Source: Peptococcaceae bacterium (GTDB lineage Bacteria; Bacillota; Peptococcia; Peptococcales; Peptococcaceae). Taken from it: a stretch of 43,146 nt of DNA. A program made the position numbers and the translations under genes. This document shows, one piece after another, positions 26,443 through 35,362 of the stretch. Positions within the stretch are counted from its first letter, which is position 1; every line of letters starts with the position of its first letter. Below the pieces are notes generated by a model, which was not told the DNA's origin, did no database searches, and saw only the letters and a program-made list of their open reading frames with translations. The stretch lies in assembly GCA_900759105.1 (NCBI GenBank), contig CAAETY010000082.1, positions 1 to 43,146 of the forward strand, given 5' to 3'.

Positions 26443-27300
26443 TCAGTTGTTCTCTCCTTTTACGCTGTGATACGCTTTGACAATATCTGCCTTGCAGCGA
26501 TTCAACAGTCTCATTTGATATTTCATCTCAGCAAGCTGATGCAGCTGAGATACTATAACGGTATTATACAGTCCACCGGCAACGCCAACAATCGGCAGTC
26601 CCATTACAAAATGACTAAACAGCATTGCGGTTGCCAGGGCTTCCGCTGTTTGTGTCATTTGTATGTTCAGGTTTATTTGAATATTTTCGCCTTGCTCAAT
26701 GGCTTGAGCCAAATGATTTAATTTTTCATTGACCGCCTCTCGTGCCATTGTCGGCTGCGCTACCAACTCAATCAAAAGCAACATATACAGCTGTTCACTT
26801 TCTTGATCTACGTCAATACCGTGACTTTTGGCGCTCATGGAGCAAATGCGAATGAGATTTGCAATCAAAATCGGCACATCAGGGATCCCTATCCCCAAAA
26901 GTCCCAATCCAACTCCTTCTGCGGTTGCCATTCCCATCGCTTTAAGATGACGTTTTTTGCCTGAATGTCGCAGTTTTTGAAGCAATGGACGGTCTCCCTT
27001 TTCGGCGATTTCATCAAGCATCGCACGATGCTCGGCTTCAAGGGCTTCACTGTTGTAGGTTTTGTCTATCAACGTTTTACCACCACGGAAAACAGCCTTA
27101 AATGCACTGACAAATGCTTTTCGCAACGTTTCTTCCAGCTTATCGGGGATTTTCCCTTCAAGGTTATCGCGCCAATTTGCGGTATATTTTACTGCCGCTT
27201 TCTTCCAAAAGGAATCCTCAAAAAAGAGGGTCTTTTCCTTTTTTTCTAAATCTCTCAATTCGAAATTAAGCGCCAGTAACCGTTCTTTATATTCGTTCAT
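26443..27300 (-). CDS. EcsC-family protein
   Basis: 285 aa. A charged N-terminal half is followed by EcsC-like segments: AEGVGLGLLGIGIPDVPILIANLIRICSMSAKSHGID and a second amphipathic or membrane-active segment ATAMLFSHFVMGLPIVGVAGGLYNTVIVSQL. EcsC was named for the Bacillus Ecs ABC transporter locus, but no transporter genes are next to it here; function unknown. GAGGT precedes ATG at 27300 by about 7 nt (a GTG one codon earlier is also possible). Confidence 0.82.
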   Translation of the reverse strand: MNEYKERLLALNFELRDLEKKEKTLFFEDSFWKKAAVKYTANWRDNLEGKIPDKLEETLRKAFVSAFKAVFRGGKTLIDKTYNSEALEAEHRAMLDEIAEKGDRPLLQKLRHSGKKRHLKAMGMATAEGVGLGLLGIGIPDVPILIANLIRICSMSAKSHGIDVDQESEQLYMLLLIELVAQPTMAREAVNEKLNHLAQAIEQGENIQINLNIQMTQTAEALATAMLFSHFVMGLPIVGVAGGLYNTVIVSQLHQLAEMKYQMRLLNRCKADIVKAYHSVKGENN

Positions 27301-27309
27301 CACGTTACC

Positions 27310-28194
27310 TCAACGAGGACGGACTTCGCGTTCAACGATTTTTACCTGTTCGAAGTATTTTTCAGCGATATTTAACAAGTCGCTCATTTTTTCAACACTT
27401 GGCACAAGCGCTTCGTCTTCTTCGAAGCGAGAGCGCGGAACTACTGCCAATAAATTCAGTGGCGCGTTTGGTGCAATCTTTTGCAGAATCCTCATGCCTT
27501 CTTCAAATTCAGCATCATTATCGTTAACACCTGCCACAAGAACGATGGTCACTTCATAGTAAACACCGCTCTTCGCCAAAATTTCAATGTTTTCCAATAC
27601 GTTATTAAAATCACCTTGTACATACTCTGCATAGAATTCTTCGCTGAATCCTTTGTAATCGATATTCACCATATCCATTTCACTCAAAAGAGAACGAAAC
27701 GCCTCTGGGTTAATCATGCCATTGGTTTCCATGGCATTAAGCATGCCTTTTTCGTGAACCATCTTAGAATAGTCACGTACATGCTCATACCAAATAAGCG
27801 GTTCATTAAAGGTATAGCACACACCGCGCACACCGGTAGAACGTTTAAGATTGTCTAAACGTTCCGACAAGTCTTCCAAGCTCAAGGATTCGGTATGGAT
27901 ACGCCCTTGTGAGATATGCTTATTGGCACAATATGGACAGTTCATGTTGCAGCCATAAGCTGAAATTGACAAAAGCTTTAAATCTTTATCCGAATAAAAA
28001 TGAAATCCCATTTCATTGAGTGCTTCAGTGTCTAAGCCACTGATTTCACCATAAGTTTTTGCAATTAGTACACCATCTTCATTGACACGGCATTTGCAAA
28101 TCCCCATTTCACCGGGTTGAAGCAAACACTGATGTGAGCATAATTGGCATTCAACTGCGCCGTCTTCGAGCTTATTGTAAAAAGCAGCTTCCAC
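27310..28194 (-). CDS. AmrS-like radical SAM enzyme
   Basis: 294-aa radical SAM protein. The cluster motif is YGCNMNCPYCANKHISQG (CxxxCxxC, about 80-88). In front is a cysteine-rich lead VECQLCSHQCLLQPGEMGICKCR (about 14-36), the mark of the AmmeMemoRadiSam (AmrS) family rather than classical pyruvate-formate-lyase activases. METNGMI and the NIDYKGF segment fit the TIM barrel. Substrate unknown: neither Memo nor AMMECR1 partners are nearby. Follows the HAD phosphatase by 40 nt and precedes the EcsC gene by 9 nt, so they share an mRNA. Confidence 0.87.
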   Translation of the reverse strand: MEAAFYNKLEDGAVECQLCSHQCLLQPGEMGICKCRVNEDGVLIAKTYGEISGLDTEALNEMGFHFYSDKDLKLLSISAYGCNMNCPYCANKHISQGRIHTESLSLEDLSERLDNLKRSTGVRGVCYTFNEPLIWYEHVRDYSKMVHEKGMLNAMETNGMINPEAFRSLLSEMDMVNIDYKGFSEEFYAEYVQGDFNNVLENIEILAKSGVYYEVTIVLVAGVNDNDAEFEEGMRILQKIAPNAPLNLLAVVPRSRFEEDEALVPSVEKMSDLLNIAEKYFEQVKIVEREVRPR

Positions 28195-28234
28195 GACGAC
28201 ACCTCCTCTATATCAAATTATCAATTACGAGTCG

Positions 28235-28879
28235 TTAGAATTTTTCTATAAGTTCCCTTGGTGCATCTATCATTTCCTTTGCACCAGCTTTAGCAAGCAT
28301 CTCGCGACTTCTAAATCCCCAGGTTACAGCAACGAGGCGCATTCCTGCCGCTTGAGCAGTCTTAACGTCCACCTCGGAATCCCCAATATAAACTGCATCC
28401 TCAGGATTAATCCCCATACGTGTACAAAGTGCAAACAGCGCATCCGGCGCCGGTTTTGGCGCCACGCCCGGACGCATGCCTTGCGTAAATTCAAAGCAAT
28501 TTGGAAAATGTGCTTCACAAAGTGCCGCTACTGCATCGTCATTTTTGTTTGATAGCACCGCACAAGCAATGCCCCGTGCCTTTAACAGTGCTATCAGTTC
28601 TAAGATACCATCATACGGCTTGGTGTAATGATTTTTTTCGCGATCATACACTTCCAAAAAACGTTCATAAATACGCTCCCCGAGATCCTCGTCCGTTCCT
28701 TCCGGTACTGCGCGTTGCATAAGCTTGCGCACACCGTTTCCCACAAAAGCACGTACCTCTTCTACAGTACGCACCGGCTGACCAAAGTCCTCCAAAGCAA
28801 TATTGACGCTGTTTGCTAAATCTTGAAGGGTATCTAACAGCGTTCCGTCCAGATCAAAGATACATGCCTGACTTTTCAT
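28235..28879 (-). CDS. HAD-superfamily phosphatase, phosphoglycolate phosphatase-like
   Basis: 214 aa with motif I FDLDGTLLDT (about 8-17), motif II VLSNKND (about 109), the Lys in VAPKPAPDALF (about 144) and motif IV YIGDSEVDVKTA (about 164). A helical cap follows motif I (subclass IA). Gph/PpaX-like proteins hydrolyse phosphoglycolate or pyrophosphate; the exact substrate cannot be read. AAGGAGGA lies 7 nt before ATG. First gene of the operon that runs to 25493. Confidence 0.88.
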   Translation of the reverse strand: MKSQACIFDLDGTLLDTLQDLANSVNIALEDFGQPVRTVEEVRAFVGNGVRKLMQRAVPEGTDEDLGERIYERFLEVYDREKNHYTKPYDGILELIALLKARGIACAVLSNKNDDAVAALCEAHFPNCFEFTQGMRPGVAPKPAPDALFALCTRMGINPEDAVYIGDSEVDVKTAQAAGMRLVAVTWGFRSREMLAKAGAKEMIDAPRELIEKF

Positions 28880-28916
28880 CTGAGATCCTCCTTCTTCTAT
28901 ACATCTTGCAGTTCCT

Positions 28917-28964
28917 ATTATAGCCTACTTTGCACAGACTATCATCCTAATTCTTTTTATTATA
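28917..28964 (-). promoter_or_regulatory. candidate promoters of the HAD operon
   Basis: Two perfect TATAAT words on the minus strand (28964-28959 and 28922-28917) lie upstream of the HAD gene. The first has TTGTCA 20 bp upstream, a long spacer; the second lacks a clear -35. Confidence 0.45.
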
Positions 28965-28995
28965 CAGAATACTTTGCTTTTTTCTGACAAAACGC

Positions 28996-30399
28996 TTATT
29001 TCTTTTCTACCTTTAACATGGCTGTCAATATTAAACCAAACGCCAAAATGGTCCCAGAGCTAAAGAATACCATATCAACACCACGCACCATGGCATCAAT
29101 CTCATTGCTTGCAGCTGCCACATTGGTAGAAACCATAGTATACACCATGGTAAACACGCTCAAGCTTAAGCTACTTGCCATGAGTTTGAGCCAGTTAATG
29201 AGGGTTGAACCATCATCCTGCAGTTCCTTTGGCAATGCACGCATACCATGGTCGGTAACTGGCATCCCCATTAAGCCAATACCAAGATAACGCAAGCACA
29301 GGAATGTAATGAACAGCACCACTGATGTTTCTTTTGAGCTAAGCCCGAGTAAAAAGCTCCCTACAGTCAAAAAGAGCAAGCCAAGTCCAATTAATGTTTT
29401 TGAGCCCAGACGTCCATACAAACGTTGGCTCAGTGGCGCCCCGCCAATGGAGAAAACCGCCGGAATAAGTAAGAGCACGCCGTAATCAAAGGCAGAATAG
29501 CCGCGAACGGTTTGCAAGTAAATAGCCAACACAAAAGGTGCCAAGCACAACGCCATAGAAAGTAAGGTGTTAACAACCAGGCTCATGGCAAATTCACGAT
29601 ATCGAAGCGGTTTGAAGGATAAAATCGGTTCTTTTAAATGACCTTGACGATAAGTAAAATACCCACAAAGCGCACTCCCGACAATAATCATCCCCAAAAT
29701 AATTGGAGAAAGAAGGCCGTAATCACTTCCCAAACTAAATGCCAAGAGCACCAATAAGCAACCAATAACAATAGTAACCAAAGAAATGCTGTCCAGCTTT
29801 TCCACGTGACTTGTCTCTTCCTTTGGAAGCACACGAAGCCCCAAATAAATTGCAATCAAGGAAAGTGGCACGTTAATCCAAAACAGCCATCGCCAACTTA
29901 CGTATACAAGCAAAATCCCGGCAATAACAGGACCAATTGCAGGCCCCAAGGAAAGGCTCATATTTTGGATGGTCAAGAAAAACGGTTGTTTCCCACGATT
30001 TACAAAGCGATAAATCGCAATCATTGTAACCGGAATCAATGCAGCCCCTGCCACCCCTTGAATAGCACGTGCGATAATCAAAAAATACACGTTGGTGCTT
30101 AATCCACTCGCCAAAGAAAGCACCGCAAAAATCGCCATGCTATAGACAAAGTAATTACGCAAGGTAAAGCGATGCACAAACCAGCTGGCAAGCGGACTGG
30201 CTACCCCCATAATGACGGTATAGCCTATCATAATCCATTGCACCTCTGTAACAGAGGCGTCAAAAATCTTTATAAACATCGGAAGACCTGCATTCATGGC
30301 GGTAGAATTATACAACGCCATAAAACATGCAATAACAATCATCCAAATTAACATCATATCATTACTTTTTGAATTTTTTCGTTTTGTCTCGCTACTCAT
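28996..30399 (-). CDS. MFS drug-exporter-like transporter, DHA2 type
   Basis: 467-aa integral membrane protein with about 12-14 hydrophobic helices. DHA-family features: motif near VTEVQWIMIGYTVIMGVASPLASWFVHRF, motif C-like SLGPAIGPVIAGILL, and NVPLSLIAIYLGLRVLPKEE between helices. Probably a proton-driven exporter of unknown substrate. It begins within the prmC stop (ATGA overlap at 30396-30399), so it is translationally coupled to prfA-prmC, an odd partner for release-factor genes. I see no strong terminator after it. Confidence 0.9.
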   Translation of the reverse strand: MSSETKRKNSKSNDMMLIWMIVIACFMALYNSTAMNAGLPMFIKIFDASVTEVQWIMIGYTVIMGVASPLASWFVHRFTLRNYFVYSMAIFAVLSLASGLSTNVYFLIIARAIQGVAGAALIPVTMIAIYRFVNRGKQPFFLTIQNMSLSLGPAIGPVIAGILLVYVSWRWLFWINVPLSLIAIYLGLRVLPKEETSHVEKLDSISLVTIVIGCLLVLLAFSLGSDYGLLSPIILGMIIVGSALCGYFTYRQGHLKEPILSFKPLRYREFAMSLVVNTLLSMALCLAPFVLAIYLQTVRGYSAFDYGVLLLIPAVFSIGGAPLSQRLYGRLGSKTLIGLGLLFLTVGSFLLGLSSKETSVVLFITFLCLRYLGIGLMGMPVTDHGMRALPKELQDDGSTLINWLKLMASSLSLSVFTMVYTMVSTNVAAASNEIDAMVRGVDMVFFSSGTILAFGLILTAMLKVEKK

Positions 30400-31217
30400 G
30401 CAAGCTGTCCAACAACCACACGGTCATGACCTTGACCGTCTGTTAGACAAGACACCTCCTTAAAATTGTTTTCATTAAACATTGCAACAACAGCCGGCCC
30501 CTGTTGCCAGCCAATTTCCACGCAAAGCCAGCCACCCGGCTTCAAATAATGCGCCGCTTCTGTCGTCAGTCGTTCATAAAACTGCAAGCCTTCGTTAGCT
30601 CCCACCAAGGCCATCAGCGGTTCTTTGTGAACTTCCGGCGCTAAATTTTTATACTCATTTTCGCTAATATACGGCGGATTGCTTGCAATGATATCAAATG
30701 TACATGCAGCCCACGGTGCAAACAAATCACCCTGTTTCCATTCAACCGCAGCCTCTAAGCGGGCACCGTTTATTTTTGCAACTTCTAACGCTTTGTCTGA
30801 AAGGTCGGATGCGGATACCTGCCAGTCCGGATGGGCCCTTTTCAATGAAATAGCAATAATACCACTACCGGTACATAAATCAAGCGCCACCGCTTGTGGC
30901 TTTTTTACCCGTTCCAATACCGCTTCTACCAAATATTCAGTGTCAAATCGTGGAATCAGCACGTTTTCATTTACATAAAACGCCGCATCTCTAAAATAGG
31001 CTTGTCCCATCACATATTGCAACGGTGTATGCTGAGCAAGCGCCGCTTCATCTTGTTCCAACTGTGTCATGAGCGCATCAGGAATCGCATCGTCTAAATG
31101 CGCAAGCAAAGACGCGCGCCCCATGTCGAGACGCGCACTTAAGAGCACTTCCAGCTCGAAACGCTCAATGTGTGGAACATGCTTTTGCACACCACGCATC
31201 CATTCGCGAATTGTCAT
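30396..31217 (-). CDS. prmC: release-factor glutamine methyltransferase PrmC
   Basis: Methylates the GGQ glutamine of release factors (273 aa). N-terminal helical domain, then the SAM site VALDLCTGSGIIAISL (about 110-125) and catalytic NPPY (about 180-183, IIASNPPYISENEY). VLIPRFDTEYLVE is the family RPDTE-like motif, with F in place of P. The ATG overlaps the prfA stop in ATGA (31214-31217). Confidence 0.96.
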   Translation of the reverse strand: MTIREWMRGVQKHVPHIERFELEVLLSARLDMGRASLLAHLDDAIPDALMTQLEQDEAALAQHTPLQYVMGQAYFRDAAFYVNENVLIPRFDTEYLVEAVLERVKKPQAVALDLCTGSGIIAISLKRAHPDWQVSASDLSDKALEVAKINGARLEAAVEWKQGDLFAPWAACTFDIIASNPPYISENEYKNLAPEVHKEPLMALVGANEGLQFYERLTTEAAHYLKPGGWLCVEIGWQQGPAVVAMFNENNFKEVSCLTDGQGHDRVVVGQLA

Positions 31218-32296
31218 GCTTCAACCTCTTCTGCAGCTTGCTTGAGCTTACGCGCTTGGTCAGTACTTACAAGTGCATCGATGAGCTCATCCAAGTCTCC
31301 CATCAAGGTTTGTTCCAAGCGATGGGTGGTGAGGTTAATACGGTGATCGGTAATACGCCCTTGCGGGAAGTTATAGGTGCGAATACGTTCGCTACGGTCA
31401 CCACTACCAATCATGGAGCGACGCAATGCCGCTTCTTCACCGTGTTGTTCTTCTTGCATTTTTTCATAAAGGCGACTCTTTAAGACTTTAATCGCCTTTT
31501 CTTTGTTCATTTGTTGAGATTTTTCATCCTGGCAACTTACAACCAAGCCGGTAGGAATATGTGTTACACGTGCTGCAGATTTGGTGGTATTAACAGATTG
31601 TCCCCCCGGGCCACTGGAACAGAATACATCAATGCGCAAATCCTTTGCTTCAATGTGTACTTCTACGTCATCCGCTTCCGGAAGCACCGCTACCGTTGCT
31701 GCGGAGGTGTGAATACGGCCGGAGGCTTCTGTTGCAGGCACACGTTGCACACGGTGTACGCCACTTTCGAATTTAAGCTTGCTATAAGCGCCCTTCCCGA
31801 TAATCATGAAGGTTACTTCCTTATAACCACCGCCATCGGTTTCGTTGGAGTTCATAACGTCTACCTTCCAGCCCTGCTTTTCAGCATAACGCACATACAT
31901 CTTGTATAGATCTGCGGCAAAAAGGGCAGCTTCGTCGCCACCGGTCCCAGCACGCACTTCTACGATAACATTGCGTTCATCATTAGGGTCCTTTGGCAAC
32001 AAAAGAATATTGATTTTATTTTCAAGCTCTTCGATAGTAGCAGTAAGGGTTTTGATTTCTTCCTTAATCATCTGCTCCATGTCGCTGTCTAGGTCATCCT
32101 CAAGCATCATCTTTGCATCGTCCAATTCTTCGGATGCTTGTTTATAGTCACGATAGGCCATAACAACATCTTCTAAATCAGCACGAGCTTTGGCAGTCTT
32201 TCGAAGTTCTTCAGGATTTCCCAAAATTTCCGGGTCTGCCAGCAGGTGACCTAATTCTTCGTATTTCTCATCAAGATTCTGTAATTTATCGAGCAT
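31214..32296 (-). CDS. prfA: peptide chain release factor 1
   Basis: Terminates translation at UAA and UAG (360 aa). It has the GGQ loop SSGPGGQSVNTTKSAARVTH (GGQ about 231-233) and a PAT codon-recognition motif (RVPATEASGRIHTS, about 187), which marks RF1 rather than RF2. GGGGAGGAG is 8 nt before ATG. Its partner methyltransferase is encoded directly downstream. Confidence 0.97.
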   Translation of the reverse strand: MLDKLQNLDEKYEELGHLLADPEILGNPEELRKTAKARADLEDVVMAYRDYKQASEELDDAKMMLEDDLDSDMEQMIKEEIKTLTATIEELENKINILLLPKDPNDERNVIVEVRAGTGGDEAALFAADLYKMYVRYAEKQGWKVDVMNSNETDGGGYKEVTFMIIGKGAYSKLKFESGVHRVQRVPATEASGRIHTSAATVAVLPEADDVEVHIEAKDLRIDVFCSSGPGGQSVNTTKSAARVTHIPTGLVVSCQDEKSQQMNKEKAIKVLKSRLYEKMQEEQHGEEAALRRSMIGSGDRSERIRTYNFPQGRITDHRINLTTHRLEQTLMGDLDELIDALVSTDQARKLKQAAEEVEA

Positions 32297-32328
32297 ATGT
32301 TGCGCTCCTCCCCAATAGTTTTGCAGTG

Positions 32329-32361
32329 AAAAAATGCCCGGTTATTGCCAGACATGCATTT
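32329..32361 (-). terminator. hairpin with U-run at the prfA promoter start
   Basis: Minus strand: AAATGC (32361-32356) pairs with GCATTT (32337-32332), and CTGG pairs with CCGG inside, followed by six T. It lies just downstream of, and partly overlaps, the expected prfA start point. It may stop read-through from upstream or attenuate prfA. Confidence 0.65.
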
Positions 32362-32363
32362 TA

Positions 32364-32392
32364 ATATTAAACGATTGCCCTCTATCTTGCAA
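32364..32392 (-). promoter_or_regulatory. prfA promoter
   Basis: Minus strand: -35 TTGCAA (32392-32387), 17-bp spacer, -10 TAATAT (32369-32364). Confidence 0.65.
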
Positions 32393-32414
32393 GCAATCGC
32401 CTACCCATTAATAC

Positions 32415-32444
32415 AAAAAAGACAGATGCCTGTGCACCTGTCTT
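32415..32444 (-). terminator. terminator after the DUF1385 gene
   Basis: An 11-bp stem (32444-32434 with 32429-32419, one wobble, loop ACAG) is followed by a T-run on the minus strand, 8 bp after the stop at 32452. Confidence 0.87.
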
Positions 32445-32451
32445 GTTATGA

Positions 32452-33369
32452 TTAATCTTGTGCGACTACCGCTTCTCGGTAATCCGGATCTAAGGTTTCG
32501 TCTTCTTCACGCGCACGAACCTTTTGCAAGGAGTAAATAGCCACCTCGAGCATCTCAAGATCCGGTTCACCGGTAGTGAGACGTTGAAGCTGCATCCCCG
32601 GCCAAGCAATAGCGCGCACCCATACTTTGTCCATATGCTTACCACAGAAGCGGAGCACCTCGTAGCTTACACCGGCAATCACCGGCAACAGCACGATGCG
32701 TGAAGCCATACGCCAAGCAAAATTATCAACGCCCACCAACGCAAAGACGAAAATACTGATTATCATCACAATAAAGAGAAAGCTCGTCCCACAACGTGGA
32801 TGCAAGCGTGTATGCTTCATGGCGTTTTCGGGTGTAAGCGCTTCACCTGCTTCGTAGCAATGAATGCTTTTATGTTCTGCACCGTGGTATTGAAACACCC
32901 GGCGAATTTCCTTCATGCGGCTGATGAGAAACAAATACAACAGAAACACAGCCACACGCACAACACCTTCGAAGACATTCTGTAAGAAGCTCCCCGGAAT
33001 AAGCGGTTGAAAATAATGAGCAATAACCACCGGCAGTACAAAGAAAAGTAAAATCCCCAAGCCGATGGAAACAAGCATTGTCAAGGCAATTTCCATAGGC
33101 GTGAGCTCTTCTGCTTCCTCATCTTCCGCCAAGGAAACATTGGTTGACCAAGTAAGCGCCTTCATTCCGCTAATAAGCGAATCAATCATATTAAACGTTC
33201 CACGAATGAACGGTAAACCAAAAAACTTGTGACGATCCGTAAGCATCGTGAATTCTTCCACTTCAGACACAATACGTCCATCTTCCAAACGCGCGCTCAT
33301 CGCTTGATAGCGTTTTCCACGCATCATGACCCCTTCAATGAGGGCCTGGCCGCCATAAGAACATGCCAT
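32452..33369 (-). CDS. DUF1385 (YqhQ-like) membrane protein
   Basis: 305 aa. Starts CSYGGQALIEGVMMRGKRYQAMSARLEDG, the strongly conserved opening of DUF1385, and contains FQYHGAEHKSIHCYEAGE and TRLHPRCGTSFLF with conserved His and Cys. About four membrane segments lie in the middle (AMLVSIGLGILLFFVLPVVIA-type and others). Function unknown (B. subtilis YqhQ). Genes for this family are often found near prfA and prmC, as here. Third gene after the racemase and the FAD lipoprotein, 24 nt after the latter. Confidence 0.9.
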   Translation of the reverse strand: MACSYGGQALIEGVMMRGKRYQAMSARLEDGRIVSEVEEFTMLTDRHKFFGLPFIRGTFNMIDSLISGMKALTWSTNVSLAEDEEAEELTPMEIALTMLVSIGLGILLFFVLPVVIAHYFQPLIPGSFLQNVFEGVVRVAVFLLYLFLISRMKEIRRVFQYHGAEHKSIHCYEAGEALTPENAMKHTRLHPRCGTSFLFIVMIISIFVFALVGVDNFAWRMASRIVLLPVIAGVSYEVLRFCGKHMDKVWVRAIAWPGMQLQRLTTGEPDLEMLEVAIYSLQKVRAREEDETLDPDYREAVVAQD

Positions 33370-33393
33370 AGAAAAACTCCTTTCGAACTCCGA

Positions 33394-35358
33394 TTATGCC
33401 ATCCAATCCGTTACGGCAATCACAGTATTATCATCGCTGTCTAAGTCTATACATTCCGCAGCCTTCAAGGACTGTGCGCCGTCTAAGGTCAACAGATAGC
33501 TGTAGAAGCGTGCTGTGAGTAAGGTTACTGCCCCGGCATCCGGGGTGGCTTCCATATCGCTAAAGTGACTTTCGAGTTCATCGGTCATAATATCGCGCTC
33601 TTTAAGTGCTTTCATGTATACATCGTTATCCTCGGTAAGCTTTTCTGCCCCTTCAAGTTGAATGCACGCACGCGCCATCGTGCCAATAATTTGGCGAGAC
33701 GGTGGGTTTTCATTAACGAGGATTTTTTCGTCCAAGCTAAAGCCCGCTTTTCGAATGGCATTGTTAACCATGTTTTGATAACGATTCATGGTGATGTCTT
33801 CGTCTAAGCTATAATCATTATCGTAGCCACCGTCCAAAACGCCCAAGCTACGCAATACTTTAACACCGGAATACGCCCAGTGATCAACAACGTCTTCCTT
33901 GGTTTGTGAATGCTCCAAGGTTGCACCTTGATTGGTAAGCATGGTTTGCATCTTTTGGGTTGCGCTGTCGTTGTCCACCAAATCACGCGGTGTAGCATTC
34001 ATTTCTTTGGCAACGGCTACCGCAACACCTGCCGCTTCTCCACATGCCATCCCGGTTGGTACGATACGTGCAGACCCGGCTGCCAAGGATGTATAGCCGG
34101 CGGCACGTCCTACCACAAGAAGCCCATCGACATCCTTTGGCACTAAGCTCTTATAGCCTACCGCATATTGATCCGGATAGCCTACAACAGTGCCATAGGT
34201 TTGGGTTTTGGTTGGCTGTACATCGACCGGATAGGATGTTACAGCAATACGGTCGGTTTGGTCACGGTTTTCAAGCAGGTCATCAATGGTCAGATTGTAT
34301 TCACAGTCGATATGGCGGCTTTCACGCACATAGAGCTCTTCGGCGGTGCCGACGAGTTCACAGTTTTTGAAGCCTTTGAAGTTTTCCTGCAAATACGGGA
34401 TAATATTTTCAAGCTCCTTCTGAGCACGTTCAATGCCTTCTTGGCGACTTGCTTCATCTAATACGTCAACATCAAAAATAAGGAGCGCATTGACAAGAAC
34501 ATCGCCATTATCCTGCTTGGCCATGTTAAAACCACGCAAGCGCATGGCTTTATCCTGTGGTTCGTAAGCATAACCTTCTTCGCTGAAGCCCCAAGCAATA
34601 TTGCCCTTGGCACCCATACTAGTAGATTGGCCTGTAACTTCGCCCTTCCCACGTTGAACAGTAAGGTAACGGCTCATTTTGTCCCAATCCACGCCACTGA
34701 GGCGGAAAACCAAGGTCACACCCATTTCGCGGTCACGTTCACCTATATCTTCGCCAGCGAATGTATACGGTGCTCCAGCAGCTGCAGCAACATCACCATC
34801 TTGGGTTGCGTCAATGACATAGGGTGCTGTATAGGTCACATCCTTATCGCCTTCTGTCGCTACAACGCCGGTAATGGTTTGCCCTTCCATCACCGGTTCT
34901 TTGAACGCACTGCCGTAACGCACAGTAAGATTATCTTCGCTTACCAGCATGTCATGAAAGACATTGGCGGCGTTTACAATATCAAATCCGCTCCCGCCGA
35001 CCTTGTCGTAAAATTCTTTGTAAATCCCGCCGACAAGTGTTTTACCATCCCGCGTTTCCGGAATATCAATGAAATTCAACGCCCCTAAGGTGTATAAGCC
35101 GCCCGGTGTCTCGTCTTTACTTAAAAGCAAGGTTTTCATGCCGTTTCTTGCTGCAGAAAGCGCAGCGGCAATCCCTTCGGGATCAGAGCCAACCACAATC
35201 ACATCATAATCGGTATCAACAGTCCCTTCATCGTTCGCAAAACGTGGCATTTCCGTGCTTACGGCTTCATTTCCTGTATTTCCACCGCCTATGCAGCCTG
35301 TTACAAGCATCGATACCACTAACAACATCGCTACAAGCGACCATTTTCTTTTCTTCAT
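33394..35358 (-). CDS. secreted FAD-dependent oxidoreductase lipoprotein with SLH-like segment
   Basis: 654 aa. Signal peptide with lipobox LVTGC (Cys22), so predicted to be lipid-anchored outside the membrane. FAD-binding start DYDVIVVGSDPEGIAAALSAARNG (about 50-73) carries G-S-D-P-E-G in place of a classic GxGxxG. GLLVVGRAAGYTSLAAGSARI and GMACGEAAGVAVA are the second FAD-binding part of the FAD_oxidored (PF12831-like) family. Residues about 515-560 (HWAYSGVKVLRSLGVLDGGY...) look like one S-layer homology repeat. Substrate and electron partner unknown. Export by the Sec lipoprotein route, not Tat, would require folding with FAD outside. It follows the racemase gene after 4 nt. Confidence 0.85.
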   Translation of the reverse strand: MKKRKWSLVAMLLVVSMLVTGCIGGGNTGNEAVSTEMPRFANDEGTVDTDYDVIVVGSDPEGIAAALSAARNGMKTLLLSKDETPGGLYTLGALNFIDIPETRDGKTLVGGIYKEFYDKVGGSGFDIVNAANVFHDMLVSEDNLTVRYGSAFKEPVMEGQTITGVVATEGDKDVTYTAPYVIDATQDGDVAAAAGAPYTFAGEDIGERDREMGVTLVFRLSGVDWDKMSRYLTVQRGKGEVTGQSTSMGAKGNIAWGFSEEGYAYEPQDKAMRLRGFNMAKQDNGDVLVNALLIFDVDVLDEASRQEGIERAQKELENIIPYLQENFKGFKNCELVGTAEELYVRESRHIDCEYNLTIDDLLENRDQTDRIAVTSYPVDVQPTKTQTYGTVVGYPDQYAVGYKSLVPKDVDGLLVVGRAAGYTSLAAGSARIVPTGMACGEAAGVAVAVAKEMNATPRDLVDNDSATQKMQTMLTNQGATLEHSQTKEDVVDHWAYSGVKVLRSLGVLDGGYDNDYSLDEDITMNRYQNMVNNAIRKAGFSLDEKILVNENPPSRQIIGTMARACIQLEGAEKLTEDNDVYMKALKERDIMTDELESHFSDMEATPDAGAVTLLTARFYSYLLTLDGAQSLKAAECIDLDSDDNTVIAVTDWMA

Positions 35359-35362
35359 AAAA

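Noticed and set aside
27310..28194. Pyruvate formate-lyase activating enzyme
   Set aside because: No pflB nearby, and the N-terminal CxxC...C lead is that of AmrS-type proteins.
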